Shown: positions 53,462 through 63,800 of the stretch, in pieces
Layout: the number at the start of each line of letters is the position of its first letter
Numbering within the stretch: position 1 is the stretch's first letter
Assembly (NCBI RefSeq): GCF_026250525.1
Contig: NZ_CP111049.1
Location: forward strand, 203,759-267,758
Length of the DNA: 64,000 nt
Source of the DNA: Chondrinema litorale
GTDB lineage: Bacteria; Bacteroidota; Bacteroidia; Cytophagales; Flammeovirgaceae
Reading direction: 5' to 3'
Notes under the pieces: model-generated
What the model was told of the DNA's origin: nothing
Database searches by the model: none
What the model saw: only the letters and a program-made list of their open reading frames with translations
Position numbers and translations under genes: made by a program

Positions 53462-53923
53462 TTATTGATCTTTATTAGCATTTAAAAGAAAATTGAGTTT
53501 TCTGTTAAAGTCTGGTAGATTTGTACCAAGTTTACCAAAAAATGCCAGATCTGTTGTCTCTACTTTTGTAAGCGCATCTTGTAAAATCTCAGCTCCTTTT
53601 TCAGTTAAAAAAACATATTTGGCTCTAGTATCTATTTCGCTCTCTTTTCTTTTAATAATACCTTCCTCTTGTAGTTTTCTTAAAATTTTAGAAACCATCA
53701 TTCTGTCTGTATTGCTCAAAGTAGCAATATCTACCTGAGTAACTTCATTACTGGTTTTACTAAGCCAACCCAATGCAGTTAAAATTACAAACTGTGTATG
53801 TGTGATTCCGGCTTCTTTTAGTACGCGATTCATCTGCCTTTGCCATAACATAGTAAGCTGCCAAAGTAAATATCCCGGACTGTCTGCTGGTGACGAAAAT
53901 TTAAATTCTATTTCTTTATCCAT
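53462..53923 (-). CDS. MarR family transcription regulator
   Basis: A 153-residue MarR-type winged helix: LLWQLTMLWQRQMNRVLKEA (dimer helix), THTQFVILTALGWLS, VTQVDIATLSNTDRMMVSKI (recognition) and KRKESEIDTRAKYVFLTEKG (wing). Its start overlaps the EVE gene end by 8 bases, so the two are coupled. Effector unknown. Confidence 0.92.
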   Translation of the reverse strand: MDKEIEFKFSSPADSPGYLLWQLTMLWQRQMNRVLKEAGITHTQFVILTALGWLSKTSNEVTQVDIATLSNTDRMMVSKILRKLQEEGIIKRKESEIDTRAKYVFLTEKGAEILQDALTKVETTDLAFFGKLGTNLPDFNRKLNFLLNANKDQ

Positions 53924-54338
53924 TTTTCTGAAGCATTAAATCTGCAACAAGTTTATAATCATGTTCATTTATTTCCAAAATACCCCAGCGAAAAGGATAT
54001 CCCCAATGCTTTTTATTTTCTATAAATTGAAGCTCGTCTATCAATGGTAAAATAGAAACATCTTCTGCTTCAAAAAAATCAATATCAATGCGGAATGGGC
54101 AAAAATCTGGATTCATCTCTACCTGATAAATATCTTCGCCTTTTACTTCACCAATAGCAGTAAACTGCTGACATTTTTCCGGTTTATTTATATATTCTTT
54201 TCCAGAGTAGTAAATTACTCTATCTCCTGTTCTCATGCGTTTAAGTTGTACCGATTTTCCATGACATGTTTGTGCAAAACCACCTGTTATTCCTTTTTTT
54301 ACGTGATCTTTTGAAGCTACAATTATCCAATTTTTCAT
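53916..54338 (-). CDS. EVE domain protein
   Basis: A 140-residue EVE (PUA-like) protein: WIIVASKDHVKKGITGGFAQ, MRTGDRVIYYSGKEY, FTAIGEVKGEDIYQVEMNPD and FCPFRIDIDFFEAEDV. EVE domains bind modified bases in DNA or RNA. First gene of the EVE-MarR unit. Confidence 0.88.
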   Translation of the reverse strand: MKNWIIVASKDHVKKGITGGFAQTCHGKSVQLKRMRTGDRVIYYSGKEYINKPEKCQQFTAIGEVKGEDIYQVEMNPDFCPFRIDIDFFEAEDVSILPLIDELQFIENKKHWGYPFRWGILEINEHDYKLVADLMLQKNG

Positions 54339-54772
54339 AGTTCACTTTTTACTTAGCCTTTTTAAAATAATTAAACAATGTGCATCCTTCAATAAATAAT
54401 TTAGACAAGTTTCGTCTTATTGAGTTATTGTATAGAATGAAAGTGATTTTTAATTCGACTTAATAAAAGCAAATTTAAAAATTTTTGTTGTGATATATAT
54501 AATATATGCAACAACAATATTATAAAATATTTTTATTGTCCAATAAAAAATTTAAATAATTCAAAAAATTAGAAAAAATGTTTATTATTAGATATTTTTC
54601 AAAGTTTTTTTCTAATTGCGATATTTTATATACGACTTGTAAACAGCAGATATACTGAACTAACACACTAAGTATTTGAGATACTTAACAATGTGCAACA
54701 AATTTATAACAATACACGACTTATAAATTACATTTTACTATATATTTAATATTTGATTCCAATAAGACTTTA
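54339..54772. other. 434-base AT-rich divergent spacer with two strong inverted repeats
   Basis: Upstream of both the EVE gene and the TPR kinase gene. It has TTTTTATTG-TC-CAATAAAAA (54530-54549) and the 12-bp repeat AATTAGAAAAAA (54567-54578) / TTTTTTCTAATT (54606-54617, 27-nt loop). No gene seen. These may be operator and leader structures for the kinase gene. Confidence 0.55.
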
Positions 54773-57043
54773 ATGCTTTCGGAAAAAACTCTCTTCAATC
54801 GCAAAAACTACATTACTATTTGCTGTCTGTTTGTAAATTTACTGACAGCATTACAACTTGCTGCTCAACAAGAAAAAATTGATAGCCTTTTACACGAGCT
54901 TGATAATTCAACATCTTCTTTTCATAAAGCAGATGTATTGCTTGAGTTATCTTTTTACTCCCGAAATTCGAAGCCCAATCTTACCATCGATTATGCTAAA
55001 GAAGCTTTAATCATTTCTCAAGAAGTCCAATACCCTAAAGGGCATGCACAAGCATTGAGAAACATTGGATTAGGTAATATGAAATTAGGTAATTACGATT
55101 CAGCTGTCATTTTATGTAACAAGGCATTAGAAGTAGCAAATGAGTTTAATGTAGAAGATACTAAAGCAGATGTATTAAATACATTAGGCAATATTTATTA
55201 TCACCAAGCTATGTATGAAGATGCGCTAAATGCATTTATACAGACAGTAGAAATTTATGAGAAAACAAACCGGCCTATAGATATAGCAGGGTCTTATACC
55301 AACATCGGAAGTATACTAGATACCAAAGGTGATTTGGAAAGAGCTCTAGAGTATTTTAATAAAAGCTTATTGCTTTTTGAAAAGCACAATCATCTTGATG
55401 GAATTGCTACAGTATCTAACAACATGGCAGCCATCTTTTTAGATGAGGGCGATGTAGATAAAGCTTTAGAGTACTTTCAGCGAACAGCGAGTATTGATAG
55501 TACCACCAATAATATTGCGGGTTTTGCTAAAACGATTTCTAATATTGCTGGCATAAAACTTACCTTAGGTGATACAACAGGAAGTATAAATGATTATAGA
55601 AAATCAATTGATCTGTATGATAAAGCCAATGCAAATTGTAACAGCACCAGTACATTAAGTAGTTTAGGTGACTTATATCTAAAACAAAACCAATTAGATT
55701 CGGCCTATTTTTATATAAATAATGCTGTAAAGCTAGCAACAGATTGTAATAATATACATGACCTTATTGGCTCTTATGTAGACTTTGGAAAATACTATAA
55801 AAAAACAGGAAATAACGAAAAAGCCATTTACTACTTTAAAAAGTCTTATGAAATAGCGGCTAAACAAAATGTAAAACCTGTTCTCTCTGAAGCAGCTAAA
55901 GAGCTTTATCTCATCTACAAAAAGCTCAATAATTCTCAAGAAGCCCTCAAATATCTTGAAATTAATAATCAACTTGACAATGAGTTATTTAATGCTGAAA
56001 ATACGAGAAAGATTGCCAAGTTAGAAGCTGCTTATGATTTAGAAAAAGAGAAGAAAGCCCATGAACATGAGAGTAGACTAAGCCAGTTAAAATTTGAGCA
56101 GGAAATAAATCAACAGAAATTTATTCAAAAATCGACATTAGCTGTATTATTGGTAATTACCATTATGCTAATAATTATTTGTTGGTTACTGATTCATAAA
56201 AGTAAATTCAACAAAAAACTCAATTTAAAGAACAAAGAAGTACTTGAACAAAATAAGCAAATTACACAACAACAAATTCAGCTACAGGAAAGAAGTAAGA
56301 TAGTAGAAGCACAAAAGCTTGATTTGGTAAAAGCCAATAAGGAACTAAAAGAATTGAATGAGGAGAAAAACACGCTTATTGGCATTGTAGCGCATGATTT
56401 AAAGAGCCCGATAAATCAAATTAAAGGGTTAATAACACTTTCTAAAATGGAAATGCAAAAAGAAGATATTCCTGAAATGGTGTTGAAAAACTTTGAATTG
56501 ATGGAAACTTCTTCACAAAGATCTTTAGACATGATAGACCGAATACTGAATGTAAATGCAATAGAAAGTAAAGATATTCAACTAAATATTGAGACAGTTG
56601 AAACTCAAACATTTTTTAAAGAACTAGAGAATACTTTTAAAATGCAGGCTCAGGCAAAAAATATCAAATTTGTACTTGATATTGAAGATGTGCCTAAAGT
56701 AATTAGTGTTGATAAAAATTTGCTGAATGAAATTTTAGAAAACTTGGTTTCTAATGCCATCAAATTCTCACCAGAAAATACGGAGATTAGAGTGGGTGTA
56801 AATAGTATAAATAACAACCTTCAGTTTTATGTAAAAGATCAGGGACCGGGGATTAATGAAACTGATAAAAAAATTATGTTTAATAAATATCAGCGTTTAA
56901 CTGCCAACCCAACAGCTAATGAGTCTTCTACTGGTTTAGGTTTAGCCATAGTTAAAAAGCTTACAGAAGAGTTAGGCGGTAAAGTTTTCTGTGAAAGTGA
57001 AGTTGGCAATGGCGCTACCTTTTTTGTTGAACTGAAAAAATAA
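54773..57043 (+). CDS. Tetratricopeptide-repeat sensor histidine kinase
   Basis: A 756-residue kinase: signal-like N-terminus (15-32), seven or so TPR units in residues 50-405 (for example ADVLNTLGNIYYHQAMYEDA, AGSYTNIGSILDTKGDLERA, IATVSNNMAAIFLDEGDVDK), a coiled coil, one TM (454-475), a second coiled coil, and a kinase core with His541 in IGIVAHDLKSPINQIKG, N-box LENLVSNAIKFSPENTEI, G1 DQGPGINETD and G2 STGLGLAIVKKL. The TPR part lies outside the inner membrane and probably senses a protein partner. No response regulator adjacent. A terminator follows. Confidence 0.93.
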   Translation: MLSEKTLFNRKNYITICCLFVNLLTALQLAAQQEKIDSLLHELDNSTSSFHKADVLLELSFYSRNSKPNLTIDYAKEALIISQEVQYPKGHAQALRNIGLGNMKLGNYDSAVILCNKALEVANEFNVEDTKADVLNTLGNIYYHQAMYEDALNAFIQTVEIYEKTNRPIDIAGSYTNIGSILDTKGDLERALEYFNKSLLLFEKHNHLDGIATVSNNMAAIFLDEGDVDKALEYFQRTASIDSTTNNIAGFAKTISNIAGIKLTLGDTTGSINDYRKSIDLYDKANANCNSTSTLSSLGDLYLKQNQLDSAYFYINNAVKLATDCNNIHDLIGSYVDFGKYYKKTGNNEKAIYYFKKSYEIAAKQNVKPVLSEAAKELYLIYKKLNNSQEALKYLEINNQLDNELFNAENTRKIAKLEAAYDLEKEKKAHEHESRLSQLKFEQEINQQKFIQKSTLAVLLVITIMLIIICWLLIHKSKFNKKLNLKNKEVLEQNKQITQQQIQLQERSKIVEAQKLDLVKANKELKELNEEKNTLIGIVAHDLKSPINQIKGLITLSKMEMQKEDIPEMVLKNFELMETSSQRSLDMIDRILNVNAIESKDIQLNIETVETQTFFKELENTFKMQAQAKNIKFVLDIEDVPKVISVDKNLLNEILENLVSNAIKFSPENTEIRVGVNSINNNLQFYVKDQGPGINETDKKIMFNKYQRLTANPTANESSTGLGLAIVKKLTEELGGKVFCESEVGNGATFFVELKK

Positions 57044-57090
57044 AGATAAAAACCACTAGAGATAACTCTTTCAGGTTTTTATCTTTAAAT
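57042..57090. terminator. Bidirectional terminator between convergent genes
   Basis: Inverted repeat AAAGATAAAAACC (57042-57054) / GGTTTTTATCTTT (57074-57086), 13 bp stem, 19-nt loop, A/T-rich sides. Confidence 0.8.
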
Positions 57091-57114
57091 AGTATTTTTC
57101 AAATATCAAACTAA

Positions 57115-57876
57115 TTACTCCACCTCTACTGTTTCGGTAACCAGCTCAGACCACTGATTATCATTATCCAAAACCTGGAGACCTACACTGTAACTACCCG
57201 ATTGCTGAAAAATATAATTAATAGTATTAACTGTAGTGAGAATCTCTTTATCGTCTACAAAATATTTGTATTGCACTACGCTTCCTCCAAACTCTTCATC
57301 CTGATCGTAACTGGCAGAAGCATCAAACATGTAGTGTCTCTCGTTTGTCTCCCCTACATAATTTACAGACAAAACTGCTATGGGTGCTAGGTTATCAAAA
57401 AAGAACAATTGAATTGTAACTGAAGCAGATTTTTCACCAAAAGCATCGATAGCGACAAACTTTATCTCATGCTCTCCCATTTCTGTAGGAGTATATTCCA
57501 ATGTAACTTCCTCTTGGCTAATATCTATTACACCACTTTCATTTTCTTCTATATTCAATTGAATAAGCTCTCCATTCCCCTTCACTATCTCATAAGTAAT
57601 CTCTACAAGATTATCGTCAAAATACTTCATATCGAAAGTATAAGCTGCTTCTGAGGTTTTAGCACTCAATTTAATTGTATCTGCCAGTAAATAAGCGAGA
57701 TTACCTTCTTCGTCTGTATACTGGCCATTTGCCAGTTTAATCCCCAACTCTGGTGGAAAATTTTCTGCTTTAAATGCCCAGCGGTTTTCGCAAGACATAA
57801 ATAGCATTCCCAATAAAAGAAAACCTGTAAATTTTTTAATCTGAGCTTTCAATTGCTGTAATTGTAATGGATACAT
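57115..57876 (-). CDS. Lipoprotein with C-terminal PKD-like domain, operon partner of the giant repeat protein
   Basis: A 253-residue lipoprotein: signal with SPII-like site MLFMSC (about Cys29). Residues 30-165 hold two Ig-like beta-sandwich stretches (LAYLLADTIKLSAKTSEAAY; YTPTEMGEHEIKFVAIDAFG). The C-terminal part is a PKD-like domain (HYMFDASASYDQDEEFGGSV, SYSVGLQVLDNDNQWSE). Its ATG is 4 bases downstream of the giant gene's stop, so it is co-transcribed and may be a surface partner. Confidence 0.8.
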   Translation of the reverse strand: MYPLQLQQLKAQIKKFTGFLLLGMLFMSCENRWAFKAENFPPELGIKLANGQYTDEEGNLAYLLADTIKLSAKTSEAAYTFDMKYFDDNLVEITYEIVKGNGELIQLNIEENESGVIDISQEEVTLEYTPTEMGEHEIKFVAIDAFGEKSASVTIQLFFFDNLAPIAVLSVNYVGETNERHYMFDASASYDQDEEFGGSVVQYKYFVDDKEILTTVNTINYIFQQSGSYSVGLQVLDNDNQWSELVTETVEVE

Positions 57877-57880
57877 TATT

Positions 57881-60800
57881 TTATCTTTTAAGAGCTTTTA
57901 GCACTGTTTGAGAATCTGAAACCATAATTTTAACAAGGTACATACCAGATGGAAATTCATCCGTAATTATCCTGATTGTATTTTCACCCGGATTCATATC
58001 GGTACCTATACTTTTAATGAATTTGCCTTCTACATTGAATATTTCAATATCAGCCGGCATATTTTTATCTGAAACATAAACTAATTCGAGGTACGATTTA
58101 AATGGCTGCGGATAAACTTTAAATGAGTTTAATTCTTCCGTATCAACTATTTCATTATCTATATCCGTAATTATGCCTTCATCTGTTTCACCAACCTGAA
58201 TTCTGGTTTTCAATGAATCTATACAACCTAATTCTGTATTTGTCATCACAACAGTGACTACAAACTCTCCATTTCCATGGTAGTAATAAGCTGGATTTGG
58301 TTGAGTAGAACTTTCACCAGTTCCAAAATCCCATTCAAAAGTAAGGTTATATGCTGTTTCATCTAGTGAAAACTGAATATAATCGTGCTGATCTATTTGT
58401 TTTTTATCTGTGATGATTACATCCGGAAATTCTACTACATTCACTTTGATGCTACTTTGAGCAATGGCACAAGATGCTTCTTCTGATATTTTGCAATAAA
58501 TATCATCCGAGGTTGCTGCTGTAGTTAAACTTGGTCCACTGCCAATTAAAGCTCCTGAACTATTATACCACAAATATTCTAAAGTTTCACTTGCATCTAC
58601 CACAGATAAAACCATCTCTTCACCTGGGCAATAAAGCTCTTTATCGGCAACCAATTCTAATGTAGTTACACTCGCTTCTGTAACATCAATAGTTAGAATT
58701 GCTGTGTAAGTACAACTGTATTGTGAATAGGTATAAGAAATATCAAATGTTCCTACTCCACTTACTAATGGATCAAATTTGCCATCAGAAACTCCTGTAC
58801 CAGACCAAGTACCACCTTCAGAAAGTACAAAGTTTGCCAAGGTCAGTTTGCCTGCGTTTAAGCACATCTCATACTCAAATGTTTCTAGTAAATCTTCTGA
58901 TGCATTAAGTGGTGAAGTTACTTCTATTTCTCTTGTTCCATAGAACTCACAACCTTCGTCACTGGTGTAAGCAAAACTAATTTCGTGGCTCCCTATACCT
59001 GCTGTTTCTGGATTAAAATAAGCATTGTTTTCAATTCCTTCACCTGTGAAAACACCTGAAGAAAATGCTACATCATCCCATAAGTTATAAGCGGCCGCAT
59101 CAAAACAAATTTTTATATCGTCACCAATACTCACCTCTCCAGCCTCTAGAACCATTACTAGTACTTCTTGAAATACACTGCTGCAAAGTTCATCTGATTC
59201 ACTTGATGCACTCACTGCTCTTACATAAAAAGCTGTTTCTGTTTCTATTGAAGCAGTTTGATAACTAACTCCTGTATAGATTGACTCCGCAGCATCTGGA
59301 CTAGTAAACCACTCGTAAGTGTAACTATCTGATGGATCGATTACTTCTAATAAAGCTGTTCCTGTTCCACATAATACTACATCGTTTACTTCTGGTGTTG
59401 CTGGTGCTGACTCGATGATGATTGATACTTGCACCAACTCACTTACACAACCTGCACTGGTTCTAGCTTCTACCCAGTAACTTGTCGTTTGAGCAATGTC
59501 TTCTACATCTAAATCCTCTGCAATGCCTATAAATGAGGCTTCGTCGGCTGTGGCTGCTGCATACCAGTAATACTCATAACCTGTCTCTACATTGCTTACT
59601 GACATTCTCGCTGAGGCTGCTGTACCGCAATAAATCAAATCTTCTAGCACTGGTGAGATTACATCGCCTTCTACATTAATTGTAATCGGAATGGCTTCGC
59701 TCTCACAATCTCCTACTATTTCTGTAATCCAGATATCAGCAGTTTCTGTAAAAGTGGTTGTCCAACTTGAGCCTTCATGCTGGGATTCGCCCAGAGTCTC
59801 ATCTGCATAAAATCTGAATATTGAGTTAGCACTGCTGCCTTCCGGACTAATGATCACCTCTCCTGCTTCACATACTTCTATGTCTTCTAAGGTTGGAGCT
59901 TCTAACGTTTCTGAGAAACTCACTGTGGCTGCTGCATACTCACTCACACAAGTTTCTTCTGTTTCTCCTACACTTACTGCTCTTACATAATAGGTAGTTG
60001 CCTCTTCTAATATCCCTGTTTCATAACTTGTACCTGTGTAAATTGGCTCAGTAGCTTCTAGATTAATATACCACTCGTAAGTGTAACTATCTGATGGATC
60101 GATTACTTCTAGTATGGTTGAACCTGTTCCACATAATACTACATCGTTTACTTCTGGTGTTGCTGGTGCTGACTCGATGATGATTGATACTTGCACCAAC
60201 TCACTTACACAACCTGCACTGGTTCTAGCTTCTACCCAGTAACTTGTCGTTTGAGCAATGTCTTCTACATCTAAATCATCTGCAATGCCTATAAATGAGG
60301 CTTCGTCGGCTGTGGCTGCTGCATACCAGTAATACTCATAACCTGTTTCTACATTGCTTACTGACATTCTCGCTGAGGCTGCTGTACCGCAATAAATCAA
60401 ATCTTCTAGTACTGGTGAGATTACATCGCCTTCTACATTAATTGTAATCGAAATGGCTTCACTTTCGCAATCTCCTACTATTTCTGTAATCCAGATATCT
60501 GTGGTTTCTGTAAAAGTCGTTGTCCAACTTGAGCCTTCATGCTGGGATTCGCCCAATGTCTCATCGGCATAAAATATGAATATTGAGTTAGTACTGCTGC
60601 CTTCCGGACTGATGATCACCTCTCCTGCTTCACATACTTCTATGTCTTCTAAGGTTGGAGCTGCTGGAATTGGTGTTACAGTAACTGTTACCATGACAGC
60701 CTCACTTACACAATCTCCCAATACTGCTTGTACATAATAGGTCGTTGTGCCTGTGGTTTCAGGTGTGAAATTATAAGCAGTACCTTCGTAAATATATTCC

Positions 60801-63800
60801 GATTCTAAATCTGTGTACCAGTAATAAACTTCTTCTTCTTCTGCCAAATTTGATATCTCCAAACTCACTAATTCTCCTAAACATACTGTTACATCTGATA
60901 CCTCAGGGGCTGCTGGTAAGGCATCTATCGTTATTGTTACTGTTGTAACTTCGCTCACACAGTCTCCCGATGAAGCTGTTACATAATAGGTCGTTGTCTC
61001 TGTGATTTCATCTACTACAAGGCTTGTGCTTGCACCTTCTATCAACTCATTCTCTTCTTCACTTACATAGGAGCTATACCATTGGTAAGTATAAGTATCA
61101 TTCGCTTCCGATATCGATAATGATACCCCTGTAGGACCACAACTATAAGTCTCTCCGGATACTTCTGGTTTTGATGGTGCATCAGTTACTGTTACTTGAA
61201 TTTCTGTAGGCTCACTTACACAATCTCCCAATACTGCTTGTACATAATAGGTCGTTGTGCCTGTGGTTCCAGGTGTAAAATTATAAGCAGTACCTTCGTG
61301 AATATATTCCGATTCTAAATCTGTGTACCAGTAATAAACTTCTTCTTCTTCTGCCAAATTTGATATCTCCAAACTCACTAATTCTCCTAAACATACTGTT
61401 ACATCTGATACCTCAGGGGCTGCTGGTAAGGCATCTATCGTTATTGTTACTGTTGTAACTTCGCTCACACAGTCTCCCGATGAAGCTGTTACATAATAGG
61501 TCGTTGTCTCTGTGATTTCATCTACTACAAGGCTTGTGCTTGCACCTTCTATCAACTCATTCTCTTCTTCACTTACATAGGAGCTATACCATTGGTAAGT
61601 ATAAGTATCATTCGCTTCCGATATCGATAATGATACCCCTGTAGGACCACAACTATAAGTCTCTCCGGATACTTCTGGTGGCGCTGGGGATGGATTTACT
61701 TCTATATCTATCCCTTCACTCTGTGCACTACATTCTCCAACTTCGGCTACTACATAATAGGTGTAGGAACCTTCAGCTAATGAAGTCAATAATAAACTAG
61801 AGCCATTATTTTCTACGGTCGGATCGTTTATCGCTTCTTCTGAACCTTGAACATACCAGTAATACATCGTCTCGGTATCTGGATTTTCTACCGTTAAGGT
61901 GATAGCTTCTCCTTCACAATAAGTGCCGCCGGATACTTCTGGTGGCGCTGGCACTGGATTTACTTCTATATCTATCCCTTCACTCTGTGCACTACATTCT
62001 CCAACTTCGGCTACTACATAATAGGTGTAGGAACCTTCCTCTAATGAACTCAATGATAAACTAGAGCCATTATTTTCTACGGTCGGATCGTTTATCGCCT
62101 CTTCTGAACCTTGAACATACCAGTAATACATCGTCTCGGTATCTGGATTTTCTACCGTTAAGGTGATAGCTTCTCCTTCACAATAAGTGCCGCCGGATAC
62201 TTCTGGTGTTTCTGGCACTGGATTTACTTCTATATCTATCCCTTCACTCTGTGCACTACATTCTCCAACTTCGGCTACTACATAATAGGTGTAAGAACCT
62301 TCCTCTAATGAACTCAATGATAAACTAGAGCCATTGTCTTCACCCGTCGGATCGTTTATCGCTTCTTCTGAACCTTGAACATACCAGTAATACATCGTCT
62401 CGGTATCTGGATTTTCTACCGTTAAGGTGATAGCTTCTCCTTCACAATAAGTGCCGCCGGATACTTCTGGTGTTTCTGGCACTGGATTTACTTCTATATC
62501 TATCCCTTCACTCTGTGCACTACATTCTCCAACTTCGGCTACTACATAATAGGTGTAAGAACCTTCCTCTAATGAACTCAATGATAAACTAGAGCCATTG
62601 TCTTCACCCGTCGGATCGTTTATCGCTTCTTCTGAACCTTGAACATACCAGTAATACATCGTCTCGGTATCTGGATTTTCTACCGTTAAGGTGATAGCTT
62701 CTCCTTCACAATAAGTGCCGCCGGATACTTCTGGTGTTTCTGGCACTGGATTTACTTCTATATCTATCCCTTCACTCTGTGCACTACATTCTCCAACTTC
62801 GGCTACTACATAATAGGTGTAAGAACCTTCCTCTAATGAACTCAATGATAAACTAGAGCCATTGTCTTCACCCGTCGGATCGTTTATCGCTTCTTCTGAA
62901 CCTTGAACATACCAGTAATACATCGTCTCGGTATCTGGATTTTCTACCGTTAAGGTGATAGCTTCTCCTTCACAATAAGTGCCGCCGGATACTTCTGGTG
63001 GCGCTGGCACTGGATTTACTTCTATATCTATCCCTTCACTCTGTGCACTACATTCTCCAACTTCGGCTACTACATAATAGGTGTAGGAACCTTCCTCTAA
63101 TGAACTCAATGATAAACTAGAGCCATTATTTTCTACGGTCGGATCGTTTATCGCCTCTTCTGAGCCTTCAATATACCAGTAATACATCGTCTCGGTATCT
63201 GGATTTTCTACCGTTAAGGTGATAGCTTCTCCTTCACAATAAGTGCCGCCGGATACTTCTGGTGGCGCTGGCACTGGATTTACTTCTATATCTATCCCTT
63301 CACTCTGTGCACTACATTCTCCAACTTCGGCTACTACATAATAGGTGTAGGAACCTTCCTCTAATGAACTCAATGATAAACTAGAGCCATTATTTTCTAC
63401 GGTCGGATCGTTTATCGCCTCTTCTGAGCCTTCAATATACCAGTAATACATCGTCTCGGTATCTGGATTTTCTACCGTTAAGGTGATAGCTTCTCCTTCA
63501 CAATAAGTGCCGCCGGATACTTCTGGTGGCGCTGGCACTGGATTTACTTCTATATCTATCCCTTCACTCTGTGCACTACATTCTCCAACTTCGGCTACTA
63601 CATAATAGGTGTAGGAACCTTCCTCTAATGAACTCAATGATAAACTAGAGCCATTATTTTCTACGGTCGGATCGTTTATCGCCTCTTCTGAGCCTTCAAT
63701 ATACCAGTAATACATCGTCTCGGTATCTGGATTTTCTACCGTTAAGGTGATAGCTTCTCCTTCACAATAAGTGCCGCCGGATACTTCTGGTGGCGCTGGC

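Noticed and set aside
55733..55972. 79-codon minus-strand frame
   Set aside because: Lies inside the TPR kinase gene on the opposite strand; AT-rich shadow.
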